Origin: Paraburkholderia sp. Ac-20340
GTDB taxonomy: Bacteria > Pseudomonadota > Gammaproteobacteria > Burkholderiales > Burkholderiaceae
Length of the DNA stretch: 64,000 nt
Assembly: GCF_017104965.1 (NCBI RefSeq)
Contig: NZ_JAAGPR010000004.1
Location: forward strand, 124,001 to 188,000
Direction of reading: 5' to 3'
The position numbers and the translations under genes are program-made. The notes beneath the pieces are model-generated. The model did no database searches, had not been told where the DNA came from, and saw nothing but the letters and a program-made list of their open reading frames with translations. Below, in pieces: positions 18,002 to 26,433 of the stretch (the first letter of the stretch is position 1; each line of letters begins with the position of its first letter).

Positions 18002-19288
18002 TTAGCCGAGGCTCAGGTTCGTGCGCGTGAAGCGCACGTAGACGAAATACAGCACGGTCGTGGCCGCAAGCAGCAGCGCGCCGAGCGAGCACGCCATGCC
18101 CCAGTTGATCGACACGTTCGTGAAGTAGGCCACGTAATAGCTCACCATCTGGTCGGCCGGACCGCCGAGCAGCGCAGGCGTGATGTAGTAACCGATCGAA
18201 AGGATGAACACCAGCAGCACGCCCGCGCCGATGCCCGGATAGGTCTGCGGCACATACACGCGCCAGAAGGCCGCGAACGGATGGCTGCCGAGCGATACCG
18301 CGGCGCGCTGGTACGTCGGCGGAATCGACTTCATCACGCTGTAGAGCGGCAGCACCATGAAGGGCAGCAGAATGTGCGTCATCGAGATATAGACGCCCAC
18401 GCGGTTGAACAGCAGCGCGAGCGGCGCGGAGATGATGCCGGTGCCGAGCAGCGCCTTGTTCACGAGGCCCTCGCTTTGCAGGATCACGATCCACGCGGCC
18501 ACGCGCACGAGAATCGACGTCCAGAACGGAATCAGCACGAGGATCATCACGAGATTCGCGCGGCGCTCGGACAGCGTGGAGATCCAGTAAGCGAGCGGAT
18601 AGCCGAGCGCAAGCGCGAACAGAGTGACGAACACGCTGATCACGAAGGTGCGGCCGAATACGGAAAGGTAGATCTGCTGCTCGGGGTCGGCGGGCACGAT
18701 GCTGCCGAACGCGTCCTGCTTGTGGTCGAGCGAGGCGAGCAGATAGAACGGCGAATAACGGCCGCTATTCTTCGCGATGGCCTGCCAGTACGTCACGTCG
18801 TTCCAGCGGTCGTCGAGTTCGACGATCTTGGCGTGCGTCTGCGCGGGCGTGAGCGTGAGCGGTTTGCCGTCGTCGTCGGCGAGCGGCATGGCGCGGGCGG
18901 TCTTCGCCACCAGCGAACGATAGCCGGCGATTTCCACGTTCAGGCGGCGGGCCAGCGCGCCCATGGCGTCGCCGTCCTGCACAGCCTGCAAATCCTGCGC
19001 GAGCGCGACGTAAGCCGCATCGGGCGGCGTGCTCTTGCGGTCCCAGCCGTGCAGCGCCGCAACCGTGTGCGGCAGCGCGGTGGCCACTTCGGGATTCTGC
19101 ACGGCGCGGGTGAGCAGCGCCGCAATCGGCACGACGAAAATCAGCAACAGAAAAATCGCCAGCGGCGCGACCAGCAGCAGCGCCATCGTGCGCTTCTTCG
19201 CCTGCGCGAGGCGCAGTTCGCGCTTGAGGCGCGCGCTCGATTCGCCGGCGTCATCGGCTACGTGGGTTGCGCTTGTCATCGTTGTCAC
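18002..19288 (-). CDS. Polyamine-type ABC transporter permease, PotB/PotH-like, with enlarged periplasmic loop
   Basis: A 428-residue permease, about 140 residues longer than typical PotB/PotH. After the first helix (MALLLVAPLAIFLLLIFVVP near residue 40) there is a long hydrophilic, presumably periplasmic insertion of about 150 residues, roughly 65-215, before the core resumes at FVISVFVTLFALALGYPLAY. The core has the EAA loop (YQRAAVSLGSHPFAAFWRVY) and the usual remaining helices. The insertion is in frame and shows no sign of disruption. It pairs with the PotC-like permease downstream. The binding-protein gene lies 105 bp upstream with a small hairpin between. Confidence 0.9.
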   Translation of the reverse strand: MTTMTSATHVADDAGESSARLKRELRLAQAKKRTMALLLVAPLAIFLLLIFVVPIAALLTRAVQNPEVATALPHTVAALHGWDRKSTPPDAAYVALAQDLQAVQDGDAMGALARRLNVEIAGYRSLVAKTARAMPLADDDGKPLTLTPAQTHAKIVELDDRWNDVTYWQAIAKNSGRYSPFYLLASLDHKQDAFGSIVPADPEQQIYLSVFGRTFVISVFVTLFALALGYPLAYWISTLSERRANLVMILVLIPFWTSILVRVAAWIVILQSEGLVNKALLGTGIISAPLALLFNRVGVYISMTHILLPFMVLPLYSVMKSIPPTYQRAAVSLGSHPFAAFWRVYVPQTYPGIGAGVLLVFILSIGYYITPALLGGPADQMVSYYVAYFTNVSINWGMACSLGALLLAATTVLYFVYVRFTRTNLSLG

Positions 19289-19314
19289 ATCAGGTCTCCT
19301 GCACTGCCGCCGTC

Positions 19315-19332
19315 GTGCGGCACGCGCCGCAC
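19315..19332 (-). other. Intercistronic stem-loop between binding-protein and permease genes
   Basis: A 7-bp GC-only stem GTGCGGC/GCCGCAC with a 4-nt loop and no T-run. Hairpins after the binding-protein gene often stabilise its 3' end or attenuate downstream expression so that more binding protein than permease is made. The function here is inferred from position. Confidence 0.45.
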
Positions 19333-19393
19333 AACGGGTACGTCAACGGTTCACGCGCCGATCATGCTTTGATCGACGCGTTGATCCCCACGC

Positions 19394-20437
19394 TTACTTC
19401 GCTGCCCACGAAGCGAAACGCTGCTCCAGTTCGTCGCCGTGGTCGGTCCAGAACGTGAGGTTCTGCTGCACCGCGTTCTTGCCGTTGGCGGGCGAATTCG
19501 GCAGATTGGCCAGCGTCTTCGCGTCGAGCGCCTTGATCGCGTTTTCGTTCACCGGACCGTAGGCGATGTGCTTCGCGTATTCCTGCTGCGGCTTCGGCGA
19601 GAGCGTGTAGGCAATGTACTTGAGCGCCGCGTCCTTGTTCGGCGTGCCCTTCGGAATTGCCCAGTAGTCCAGATCGTAGATGCTGCCGTTCCACACGACC
19701 TTGAGGTTCTTGCCTTCGCGCTGCGCGGCGTCGATACGGCCATTGAACGCCGTGGACATCACCACGTCGCCGGCGACGAGGAACTGCGGCGGCTGCGCGC
19801 CCGCTTCCCACCACTGGATATTCGGCTTGAGTTCGTCGAGCTTCTTGAACGCGCGGTCCTGGCCCGCCTTCGTCGAGAGCACCTTGTAGACGTCCTGCGG
19901 CGCCACGCCGTCGGCCATCAGCGCGAATTCGAGGTTGTACTGCGCGCCCTTGCGCATGCCGCGCTTGCCCGGGAATTTCTTGGTGTCCCAGAAGTCGGCC
20001 CAGCTCGCGGGCGCGGTCTTGAGTTTGTCGGCGTTATAGGCCAGCGCCGTGGACCACACGAAGAAGCCCGCGCCGCACGGCTGCTGCGCCGCCTTCATGA
20101 AGTCGCTCTTGTTGCCGAGCTTCGACCAGTCGAGCTTCTCGTACAGGCCTTCGTCGCAGCCGCGCGCGATATCGCCGGTTTCGACTTCGACCACGTCCCA
20201 GTTGACGTGCTTCGCTTCGACCATCGCCTTGACCTTGGCCTGCTCGCCGTTGTATTCGACGGTGGCGATCTTCGTGCCCGACTGCGCCTGGTACGGCTCG
20301 TTGAAGGCCGCCTTCTGCGCGTTGCCATTCGCGCCGCCAAAGTTCACGACCGTGAGTTCCGCCGCGTGCGCCGCGCCGAACGAGAGTGCGAGCGTGGCCG
20401 CGACCGCCGCAACGCGCATGTTGCCGATCTTCTTCAT
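19394..20437 (-). CDS. Polyamine-type ABC transporter substrate-binding protein (PotD/PotF-like)
   Basis: A 347-residue periplasmic binding protein. The ATG at 20437 gives MKKIGNMRVAAVAATLALSF and a signal peptide cleaved near AHAAE; a longer reading to 20488 adds a non-signal-like extension. AELTVVNFGGANGNAQKAAF is typical of family-1 polyamine binding proteins, as are VEYNGEQAKVKAMVEAKHVN and VWNGSIYDLDYWAIPKG. It would deliver a polyamine or related cation to the PotB/PotC-like channel. Sequence alone does not distinguish putrescine, spermidine or another ligand. A purine-rich AAGGAG lies upstream of the chosen start. Confidence 0.92.
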   Translation of the reverse strand: MKKIGNMRVAAVAATLALSFGAAHAAELTVVNFGGANGNAQKAAFNEPYQAQSGTKIATVEYNGEQAKVKAMVEAKHVNWDVVEVETGDIARGCDEGLYEKLDWSKLGNKSDFMKAAQQPCGAGFFVWSTALAYNADKLKTAPASWADFWDTKKFPGKRGMRKGAQYNLEFALMADGVAPQDVYKVLSTKAGQDRAFKKLDELKPNIQWWEAGAQPPQFLVAGDVVMSTAFNGRIDAAQREGKNLKVVWNGSIYDLDYWAIPKGTPNKDAALKYIAYTLSPKPQQEYAKHIAYGPVNENAIKALDAKTLANLPNSPANGKNAVQQNLTFWTDHGDELEQRFASWAAK

Positions 20438-20506
20438 GGTGAGTCCCTTCTCCTTGGTGGTTTGTCTTGCCGGGCCTTCAGCACGCATGGCGCGGCCCGG
20501 TCGTCT

Positions 20507-21598
20507 TCACGCGAACACGCGCAGATGTTCGGGCGCAAACTCGAGCGCGACCGGCTGGCCGGGCGCGAAACCGGCGAGCGCCTCGGTGCCGAGCGGCACC
20601 TTCACGAAGCACTCGTCCTGCTGGGGCAGACCGCAGCGCATGCGCACGTGGTCGCCGTAATAGATCAGACTGCGCGCCTCGCCCGCAATCGCGTTGGCGC
20701 CGTTCACCGCGCCCTGGGCGGCGAGCTTCATGCGCTCGGGGCGGATACACGCGATGGCGTCGGCGCCCGCCTGGGCGCCCGCGACGTTGCGGCCTTTGAG
20801 GCGCGTGCCGTCGGCCAGATGGATTTCGCAGAACTCGCCTTCGACCGCGGCGATCTTGCCGCGCAGGCGATTACTGTCGCCGATAAAGTTCGCGACGAAC
20901 TCATTGCACGGCGATTCATACAGACGGTCCACGCTGTCGAGCTGCTGCACGATGCCCTTGTCGAACACCGCCACGCGGTCCGACATCGTCAGCGCTTCGC
21001 CCTGATCGTGCGTGACGTAGACGAACGTAACGCCCAGCTTCTCGTGCAGCGATTTCAGTTCGTACTGCATATGTTCGCGCAGCTGTTTATCGAGCGCGCC
21101 CAGCGGTTCGTCCATCAGCACGAGTTTGGGCTGGAACACCAGCGCGCGCGCCAGCGCGATACGTTGCTGCTGGCCGCCCGAAAGCTGCGCCGGATAGCGC
21201 TTCGCGAAGCTTTCCATGCGCACCATCTTGAGCGCATCGTTGACGCGCGCGGCGCGCTCGCCGGCCGGCACCTTGCGCACGCCCAGCGGATAGCCCACGT
21301 TCTGCTCGACCGTCATATGCGGGAACAGCGCGTAGTTCTGGAACACCATGCCGATATCGCGCTTGTGCGGCGGCACGTTGTTGAGCAGCTTGCCTTCGAG
21401 GCGGATCTCGCCGCCGGTGGGGAATTCGAAACCCGCCAGCATCATCAGACAAGTGGTCTTACCCGAGCCGGACGGTCCGAGCAGCGTCAGGAACTCGCCC
21501 TGATAGATGTCCAGATCGAGTTGCTTCACCACCAGGGTTTCGCCGTCGTAAGTCTTGCGCACACCGCGAAAGCTGACGATCACGTCCGATTGCTTCAT
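20507..21598 (-). CDS. Polyamine-type ABC transporter ATP-binding protein (PotA/PotG-like)
   Basis: A 363-residue ATPase beginning MKQSDVIVSFRGVRKTYDGE, with CAGGAG upstream; a longer frame to 21736 runs into the divergent promoter. It shows Walker A GPSGSGKTT (about 40), Q-loop MVFQNYALFPHMTVEQNV, signature LSGGQQQRIALARAL, Walker B LVLMDEPLGALD and the switch His in VYVTHDQGEAL. The C-terminal TOBE domain (about residues 270-360) contains IRPERMKLA. It powers the Pot-type importer and is the first gene of that operon, divergent from the MocR regulator across 178 bp. Confidence 0.93.
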   Translation of the reverse strand: MKQSDVIVSFRGVRKTYDGETLVVKQLDLDIYQGEFLTLLGPSGSGKTTCLMMLAGFEFPTGGEIRLEGKLLNNVPPHKRDIGMVFQNYALFPHMTVEQNVGYPLGVRKVPAGERAARVNDALKMVRMESFAKRYPAQLSGGQQQRIALARALVFQPKLVLMDEPLGALDKQLREHMQYELKSLHEKLGVTFVYVTHDQGEALTMSDRVAVFDKGIVQQLDSVDRLYESPCNEFVANFIGDSNRLRGKIAAVEGEFCEIHLADGTRLKGRNVAGAQAGADAIACIRPERMKLAAQGAVNGANAIAGEARSLIYYGDHVRMRCGLPQQDECFVKVPLGTEALAGFAPGQPVALEFAPEHLRVFA

Positions 21599-21699
21599 CG
21601 CCCAGTCTCCTGTCCTTGTTCCCGTATTGCCGCGCGCTGTCGATCCGGCGCGATTAAATAAATGCTGTCGCAGGTGTGAAGCGAACCTGACGTGCGGAT

Positions 21700-21734
21700 T
21701 ACTATAGTCGGTTCCGGTTCCATTCAATGGAGCC
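21700..21734. promoter_or_regulatory. Divergent Pot/MocR promoter with palindromic operator candidate
   Basis: Between the Pot ATPase start (21598) and the regulator start (21777) lies the near-perfect palindrome GGTTCCATT-C-AATGGAGCC (21716-21734; one mismatch per arm). It overlaps a tandem repeat of CGGTTC at 21709-21720. On the minus strand TTGAAT (21727-21722) and TATAGT (21706-21701) could be the -35 and -10 of the Pot operon with 15-bp spacing. MocR/GabR proteins typically bind repeats in such divergent regions. The operator role is inferred from position and symmetry. Confidence 0.5.
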
Positions 21735-21776
21735 ATTTCATTATTCTTGATAGAACCACTTTGGCGGGGCGACGCG

Positions 21777-23321
21777 ATGGTAATTTTGTCCGACTGGCTG
21801 GCCGCGCAGCTCGATAAAAGCGGCTTGGAGCCGGTCTATCGCCAGTTGCTGCGCCTGATGCAGCAAGCCATTCTGACCGGCAAACTGGCGCCCGGCACCA
21901 AGCTGCCCAGTTCGCGCACGCTCGCGGGCGATCTGGGTATCGCGCGCAATACGGTCGTGCACGTCTACGACCAGTTGAGCGCCGAAGGCTATGTGCTTTC
22001 GACCACCGGCAGCGGCACCTATGTAGCCGACACGCGGCCCGACACGGCCGCCGTCGGCCCGCGCCCCGTGGCGCGCGCGGAGGACGACGGCGAAGGGTCC
22101 GCCGGATCGGGCGACGAACCCGCCGCTCAGGAAGCCAAAGCCGCCTGCCCGCGCGGCGACATGTCCGTGCGCGGCCAGCGTCTGATCGACCAGGCGGGCG
22201 TATCGGCGAAGCAATGGGGCGCCTTCATGCCCGGCGTGCCGGATGTCGCCGAGTTTCCCGCGCGCACCTGGAGCCGCCTGCAATCGCGCCTGTGGAAGTC
22301 CGTGAGCCACGACCTGCTCACCTACGCGCCGGGCGGCGGCTATCGTCCGCTGCGGCGCGCCTTGTCGGACTATCTGCGGGTGGCGCGCTCGGTGCGCTGC
22401 TCGCCCGACCAGATCATCATCACGACCGGCATTCATCAGTCGATCGACCTGGCCGTGCGCCTGCTCGCCGATCACGGCGACCGCGCGTGGGTGGAAGAAC
22501 CGTGCTATTGGGGCGCGCGCAGCGTGTTGCAGGCTTCGGGCATCGAACTCTCGCTGATACCGGTGGACGCCGAAGGCCTCAATCCTGGCGACGCCGATCT
22601 GCGCCATCCGCCGCGTATGGCGCTTGTCACGCCTTCGCACCAGTATCCGCTCGGGATGGTGATGAGTCTGGCGCGGCGGCGCACCTTGCTCGAATACGCG
22701 CGCCAGCACAAGGTCTGGATCATCGAGGACGATTACGACAGCGAATTCCGCTACGGCAGCCGCCCGCTCGCCTCGCTGCAAGGGCTCGACGAATCGGATC
22801 GCGTGATCTATGTGGGGAGCCTGGGCAAGATGCTGTTTCCGGGCTTGCGGATCGGCTATATGGTGGTGCCGGAGCGGCTGGCCGCCACCTTCCGCACCGC
22901 CGTGGCGGAGTTGTATCGCGAAGGTCAGTTGATGCAGCAGGCCGTGCTCGCCGAGTTCATCATGGACGGCTATCTGACCTCGCACGTGCGCCGCATGCGC
23001 ACGCTGTATGGCGAGCGGCGCCAATTGCTGATCGACGCGGTCACGCGGCATTTCGGCGATGCGTTGCCGGTGATGGGCGACGAAGCCGGGCTGCATTTCG
23101 TGCTCGGCCTGCCCGAACATTGCGACGACCGCCAGATCACGGCCGCCGCCTATGACGCCGGTGTGATCGTGCGGCCACTCGCTTCGTACTACCTGGGAAA
23201 GCAGCAGCGCAAAGGTCTGCTGACCGGCTATGCGTGCGTGCCGCACGAAAATATCGAGCCGGCTTTTTCTACGCTTGCGCGGGTGATCGAAGCGCACGCT
23301 TTTGGCCAGCGTGCGGCTTAG
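21777..23321 (+). CDS. MocR/GabR-family PLP-dependent transcriptional regulator
   Basis: A 514-residue fusion of an N-terminal GntR-type winged helix and a class I aminotransferase-like domain. The wHTH spans about residues 10-80: VYRQLLRLMQQAILTGKLAP, PSSRTLAGDLGIARNTVVHV, then the wing LSAEGYVLSTTGSGTYVAD. The PLP-binding segment has IIEDDYDSEFRYGSRPL and the presumed Schiff-base lysine in YVGSLGKMLFPGLRIGY. GabR-like proteins sense GABA through PLP and control gabT/gabD-type genes. Here it diverges from a Pot transporter, so its direct target is probably that operon and itself, and possibly the gab genes 6 kb away. The ATG at 21777 follows a GGCGGGG; an upstream TTG at 21747 is less likely. 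Confidence 0.93.
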   Translation: MVILSDWLAAQLDKSGLEPVYRQLLRLMQQAILTGKLAPGTKLPSSRTLAGDLGIARNTVVHVYDQLSAEGYVLSTTGSGTYVADTRPDTAAVGPRPVARAEDDGEGSAGSGDEPAAQEAKAACPRGDMSVRGQRLIDQAGVSAKQWGAFMPGVPDVAEFPARTWSRLQSRLWKSVSHDLLTYAPGGGYRPLRRALSDYLRVARSVRCSPDQIIITTGIHQSIDLAVRLLADHGDRAWVEEPCYWGARSVLQASGIELSLIPVDAEGLNPGDADLRHPPRMALVTPSHQYPLGMVMSLARRRTLLEYARQHKVWIIEDDYDSEFRYGSRPLASLQGLDESDRVIYVGSLGKMLFPGLRIGYMVVPERLAATFRTAVAELYREGQLMQQAVLAEFIMDGYLTSHVRRMRTLYGERRQLLIDAVTRHFGDALPVMGDEAGLHFVLGLPEHCDDRQITAAAYDAGVIVRPLASYYLGKQQRKGLLTGYACVPHENIEPAFSTLARVIEAHAFGQRAA

Positions 23322-23363
23322 CGAGCCACAAGAGGAGCGGCATCGAGCGCATCGGCAATGGGT

Positions 23364-24281
23364 TTACTGCTGCACGCCCCAACGCTTCACGGTCAACCGT
23401 TCGAGCGTATCGAACACCAGATGCTCCACCAGCAACCCGATGATGATCACCGCCGCGAGCCCCGCAAAAACGCGGTCGGTGTAAAGCTCGTTGCGATTCT
23501 GGAAGATGTACCAGCCGAGGCCGCCCTGCCCCGCGCTCGCGCCGAACACCAGTTCCGCGGCGATCAGCGTGCGCCATGCAAAAGCCCAGCCCACCCGCAG
23601 CCCCGCGATGATCGACGGCAGCGCCGCCGGCACCAGAATAAGCGCGACGTGACGCAGGCCCGTGAGACCATAGTTGCGCCCCGCCATTCTGAGCGTAGCC
23701 GGCACACCGAGAAAACCCGTGTACATGTTCAGCGCAAGCGGCCACAGCACCGCATGCACGAGCACGAACAGCAGACTGCCGGTGCCCAGCCCGAACCACA
23801 GCAAGGCGATCGGCAGCAGTGCAATCGACGGCAAAGGGTTGAACATCGCGGTCAGCATGGAAAGCAGATCGCGGCCAATGCGTGTGGACACGGCGAGTGC
23901 CGTCAACGCGAACGCCAGCACCACGCCAATCGCATAACCGCGCAGCAGCACGGACAGCGAAATCGCCGTCTTTTCGAGCAGTTCGCCGCTCAGAATGCCT
24001 TGTACGAAGGCCTCGAATGTGGCGCCGAAGGTGGGCACCAGTAAATCGTTGTTCACGAAGCGCGCCGTGATCTCCCACGCGGCAATCAACAGCAGCGCGA
24101 TCAAGCTGCGGCGCAGCCAGCTTGCATCGGCGAGTCTGCGTGCAAGCGGCAGCGTGATGGAATCGCCGCCTGGCGGCACCGGTTGCAGGGCGATTTCGTA
24201 TTCGGCGCGCACCGGTGGCAAGCCATGACGTTTCGCGCTACTAATCGACGAAATAGCCGATGAATCAACAGGCGTACTCAT
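23364..24281 (-). CDS. ABC transporter permease, TauC/SsuC-like
   Basis: A 305-residue permease starting MSTPVDSSAISS at the ATG 24281, which overlaps the stop of the ATPase gene (ATGA, 4 bp). After a soluble N-terminal stretch come about six helices, beginning SLIALLLIAAWEITARF. The EAA loop is TLRMAGRNYGLTGLRHVALI, followed by LPSIIAGLRVGWAFAWRTLI, which is typical of nitrate/sulfonate/taurine permeases. It forms the channel of the importer encoded with the upstream ATPase, binding protein and dioxygenase. A longer frame to 24509 overlaps the ATPase gene and is low-complexity Arg-rich, so it was rejected. Confidence 0.92.
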   Translation of the reverse strand: MSTPVDSSAISSISSAKRHGLPPVRAEYEIALQPVPPGGDSITLPLARRLADASWLRRSLIALLLIAAWEITARFVNNDLLVPTFGATFEAFVQGILSGELLEKTAISLSVLLRGYAIGVVLAFALTALAVSTRIGRDLLSMLTAMFNPLPSIALLPIALLWFGLGTGSLLFVLVHAVLWPLALNMYTGFLGVPATLRMAGRNYGLTGLRHVALILVPAALPSIIAGLRVGWAFAWRTLIAAELVFGASAGQGGLGWYIFQNRNELYTDRVFAGLAAVIIIGLLVEHLVFDTLERLTVKRWGVQQ

Positions 24282-25195
24282 GCGTGTGCCTCCACGTCCG
24301 TGCCGGTCTCGAACAGCAGATGATGAATGCGGGCGACGCTTGCGCGAAAGGCGTCGTCGTCGGTGCTGGCGTGCGACCAGGCGTGGCTGTTGAGTTCCGC
24401 GCGCACGCGGCCCGGATGCGGCGAAAGCAAGAGAATGCGATTGCCCACCACCAGCGCTTCCTCGATCGAATGCGTGACGAACAGCAGCGTGAAACGCTCG
24501 CCTTCCCACAGGCGCAGCAGTTCCTCCTGCATCTTGCGGCGCGTCAGTGCGTCGAGTGCCGCGAACGGTTCGTCCATCAGCAGCACGCGCGGCTGCATGG
24601 CAAGCGCGCGCGCAATCGCCACGCGCTGCTTCATGCCGCCCGAAAGCGTGTGCGGATAGGCATCGGCGAAAGCGGCCAGACCCACTTTATCGAGGTAATG
24701 CAAGGCGCGCGCTTTCGCTTCGCTGCGCGAGAGCTTGCGCGCAACCCGCAGCGGAAACGCAATGTTCTCCACCACGGTTTTCCACGGCGGCAACTGGTCG
24801 AATTCCTGAAACACCACGACGCGATCGGGACCGGGGCCGCGCACGGTCTGACCGTCGAGCGTGATGGTGCCGGCCACCGGCTCGATAAAGCCGCCAATCG
24901 CCTTGAGCAAAGTGGATTTGCCGCAACCGGAAGGCCCGAGCAGCACGAAGCGGTCGCCGCCATAGACGTCGAAACTCACTTCATGCGTCGCCCGAACGAT
25001 ACGCTCGCGATTGCGGTATTCGAGGCTGACTCCGTCGATGGCGAGCAGACGTTCGCCCGGCGCCGCTTCTGCATCTGCGTCGTCTTTCAGCGGCGCACTC
25101 GCCTGACGTTCGAGGCTTGCGGATTGCCCGCCCGTCCCCAGGGCACGGCGCGCCAGCGGCGCGTAGGCTAAAGATTGGGTCGTATTGGCATTCAC
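24278..25195 (-). CDS. ABC transporter ATP-binding protein, TauB/SsuB-like
   Basis: An approximately 305-residue ATPase with Walker A GPSGCGKST, Q-loop VVFQEFDQLPPWKTVVENI, signature LSGGMKQRVAIARAL, Walker B LLMDEPFAALD and H-loop LLFVTHSIEEAL. The GTG at 25195 (VNANTTQSLAYA) is chosen because the family usually begins shortly before the first strand. In-frame ATGs at 25246 and 25348 give longer versions overlapping the binding-protein stop, so the exact start is uncertain. It energises uptake of a sulfonate-type substrate. Its stop overlaps the permease ATG. Confidence 0.88.
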   Translation of the reverse strand: MNANTTQSLAYAPLARRALGTGGQSASLERQASAPLKDDADAEAAPGERLLAIDGVSLEYRNRERIVRATHEVSFDVYGGDRFVLLGPSGCGKSTLLKAIGGFIEPVAGTITLDGQTVRGPGPDRVVVFQEFDQLPPWKTVVENIAFPLRVARKLSRSEAKARALHYLDKVGLAAFADAYPHTLSGGMKQRVAIARALAMQPRVLLMDEPFAALDALTRRKMQEELLRLWEGERFTLLFVTHSIEEALVVGNRILLLSPHPGRVRAELNSHAWSHASTDDDAFRASVARIHHLLFETGTDVEAHA

Positions 25196-25319
25196 GATTG
25201 GAAATCCAGCAGAGAAAACGTCAACATACGGGCAGCCGCCGTGCATCCCAACCAATGAATCGCCATATTCATTACACGGCGGCGTATAAACAGCGATTAC
25301 GCCGCTCCAGCAGGCAGAT

Positions 25320-26387
25320 TCAGCTACCGCCCGCCGTCGCCGGATCATCGAAGAAATAATCGCGCCACGATTTGGGCTCGTTGCGAATCGCGCCCGTGCG
25401 ATACATCGATTGTGCGAGACCCAGCGTATTCTGCGGCGCCGTCTTGAACTGCACCTGCGGGTCGCGCAGGATCTTCAGCAGCAGATTGCGGTCGATCTTC
25501 GAATCGTTCACGCGGATATAAATATCGGCCGCTTTCGCGGGATCGGTGGAAATCAGTTGCGCCGCGTCGGCGAGCGCGGCAACGAAAGCGTGGTACGTCT
25601 TGGGATTGTCGTTGCGGAACTTCTCCGTCGTGTAGAGCACGGTCGCCGAACTCGGGCCGCCCAGCACATCATAGGAATTCAGCACGATATGCGCTTTCGG
25701 ATTGGCAGCCAGTTCCTGCTGCTGGAACGGCGGATTGCCGAAGTGCGCCGTAATCACGCTGCTATTGGCGATCAGCGCGGCGGCAGCATCGGGATGCGGA
25801 ATGGCCTGCGTGAATTTGTCGAGGCGGTCGAACTGCTTGTCGCCCCATTGCTTCGCCGATGCATATTGCAGCACGCGCGACTGCACGGAAACGCCCACGG
25901 CCGGCACCGCAATGCGATCCTTCGCCGTGAAATCGGCAATTGATTTCACATTTGGATCGGTGCTCACGAGGTAATACGGCAGGTTGCCGAGCGAAGCGAC
26001 GCCCTTGACGTTCTGGCGCCCGTGCGTGCGGTCCCAGACGGTCAGTAGCGGCCCGACGCCCGCGCCCGCAATATCCACCGCGCCCGAAAGCAGCGCATCG
26101 TTGACCGCCGCGCCGCCCGAGAGCCGCACCCAGTCCACCTTGATATCGAGCCCGGCCTTGCGGCCTTCCTGCTCGATAAAATGCTGATCGCGCGCGACAT
26201 TGAGCATCAGATAAACCACGCCGAACTGCTCGGCGACACGGATCGTGCCTTCGGCCTGCGCCGGTTGCGTGGTGGCCAGCGTGGTCACGGCCAGCACAGC
26301 GCAAAGAGAAAGCGCAGCGGCGCGGCGCAGTGGCTGGATGGCGCGGGCGAGCGCGCTACGAAGCGCGGGCGGAAACGAAAGCTGCAT
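25320..26387 (-). CDS. ABC transporter substrate-binding protein, sulfonate/nitrate-type (TauA/SsuA-like)
   Basis: A 355-residue periplasmic protein. From the ATG at 26387 it has a positively charged leader, a hydrophobic core (AAALSLCAVLAVTTLATT) and a cleavage site near QPAQAEG. RVAEQFGVVYLMLNVARDQH and SGAVDIAGAGVGPLLTVWDR are typical of the NMT1/SsuA-like family. It would bind a sulfonate, taurine or structurally related organic anion and hand it to the permease. It lies between the TauD-like dioxygenase gene and the ATPase gene on the same strand. The exact ligand is unknown. Confidence 0.9.
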   Translation of the reverse strand: MQLSFPPALRSALARAIQPLRRAAALSLCAVLAVTTLATTQPAQAEGTIRVAEQFGVVYLMLNVARDQHFIEQEGRKAGLDIKVDWVRLSGGAAVNDALLSGAVDIAGAGVGPLLTVWDRTHGRQNVKGVASLGNLPYYLVSTDPNVKSIADFTAKDRIAVPAVGVSVQSRVLQYASAKQWGDKQFDRLDKFTQAIPHPDAAAALIANSSVITAHFGNPPFQQQELAANPKAHIVLNSYDVLGGPSSATVLYTTEKFRNDNPKTYHAFVAALADAAQLISTDPAKAADIYIRVNDSKIDRNLLLKILRDPQVQFKTAPQNTLGLAQSMYRTGAIRNEPKSWRDYFFDDPATAGGS

Positions 26388-26433
26388 GGATGAACCCCGT
26401 CTTTGTTGCGTAGTTGTCGTATCGGAAGTGCGC

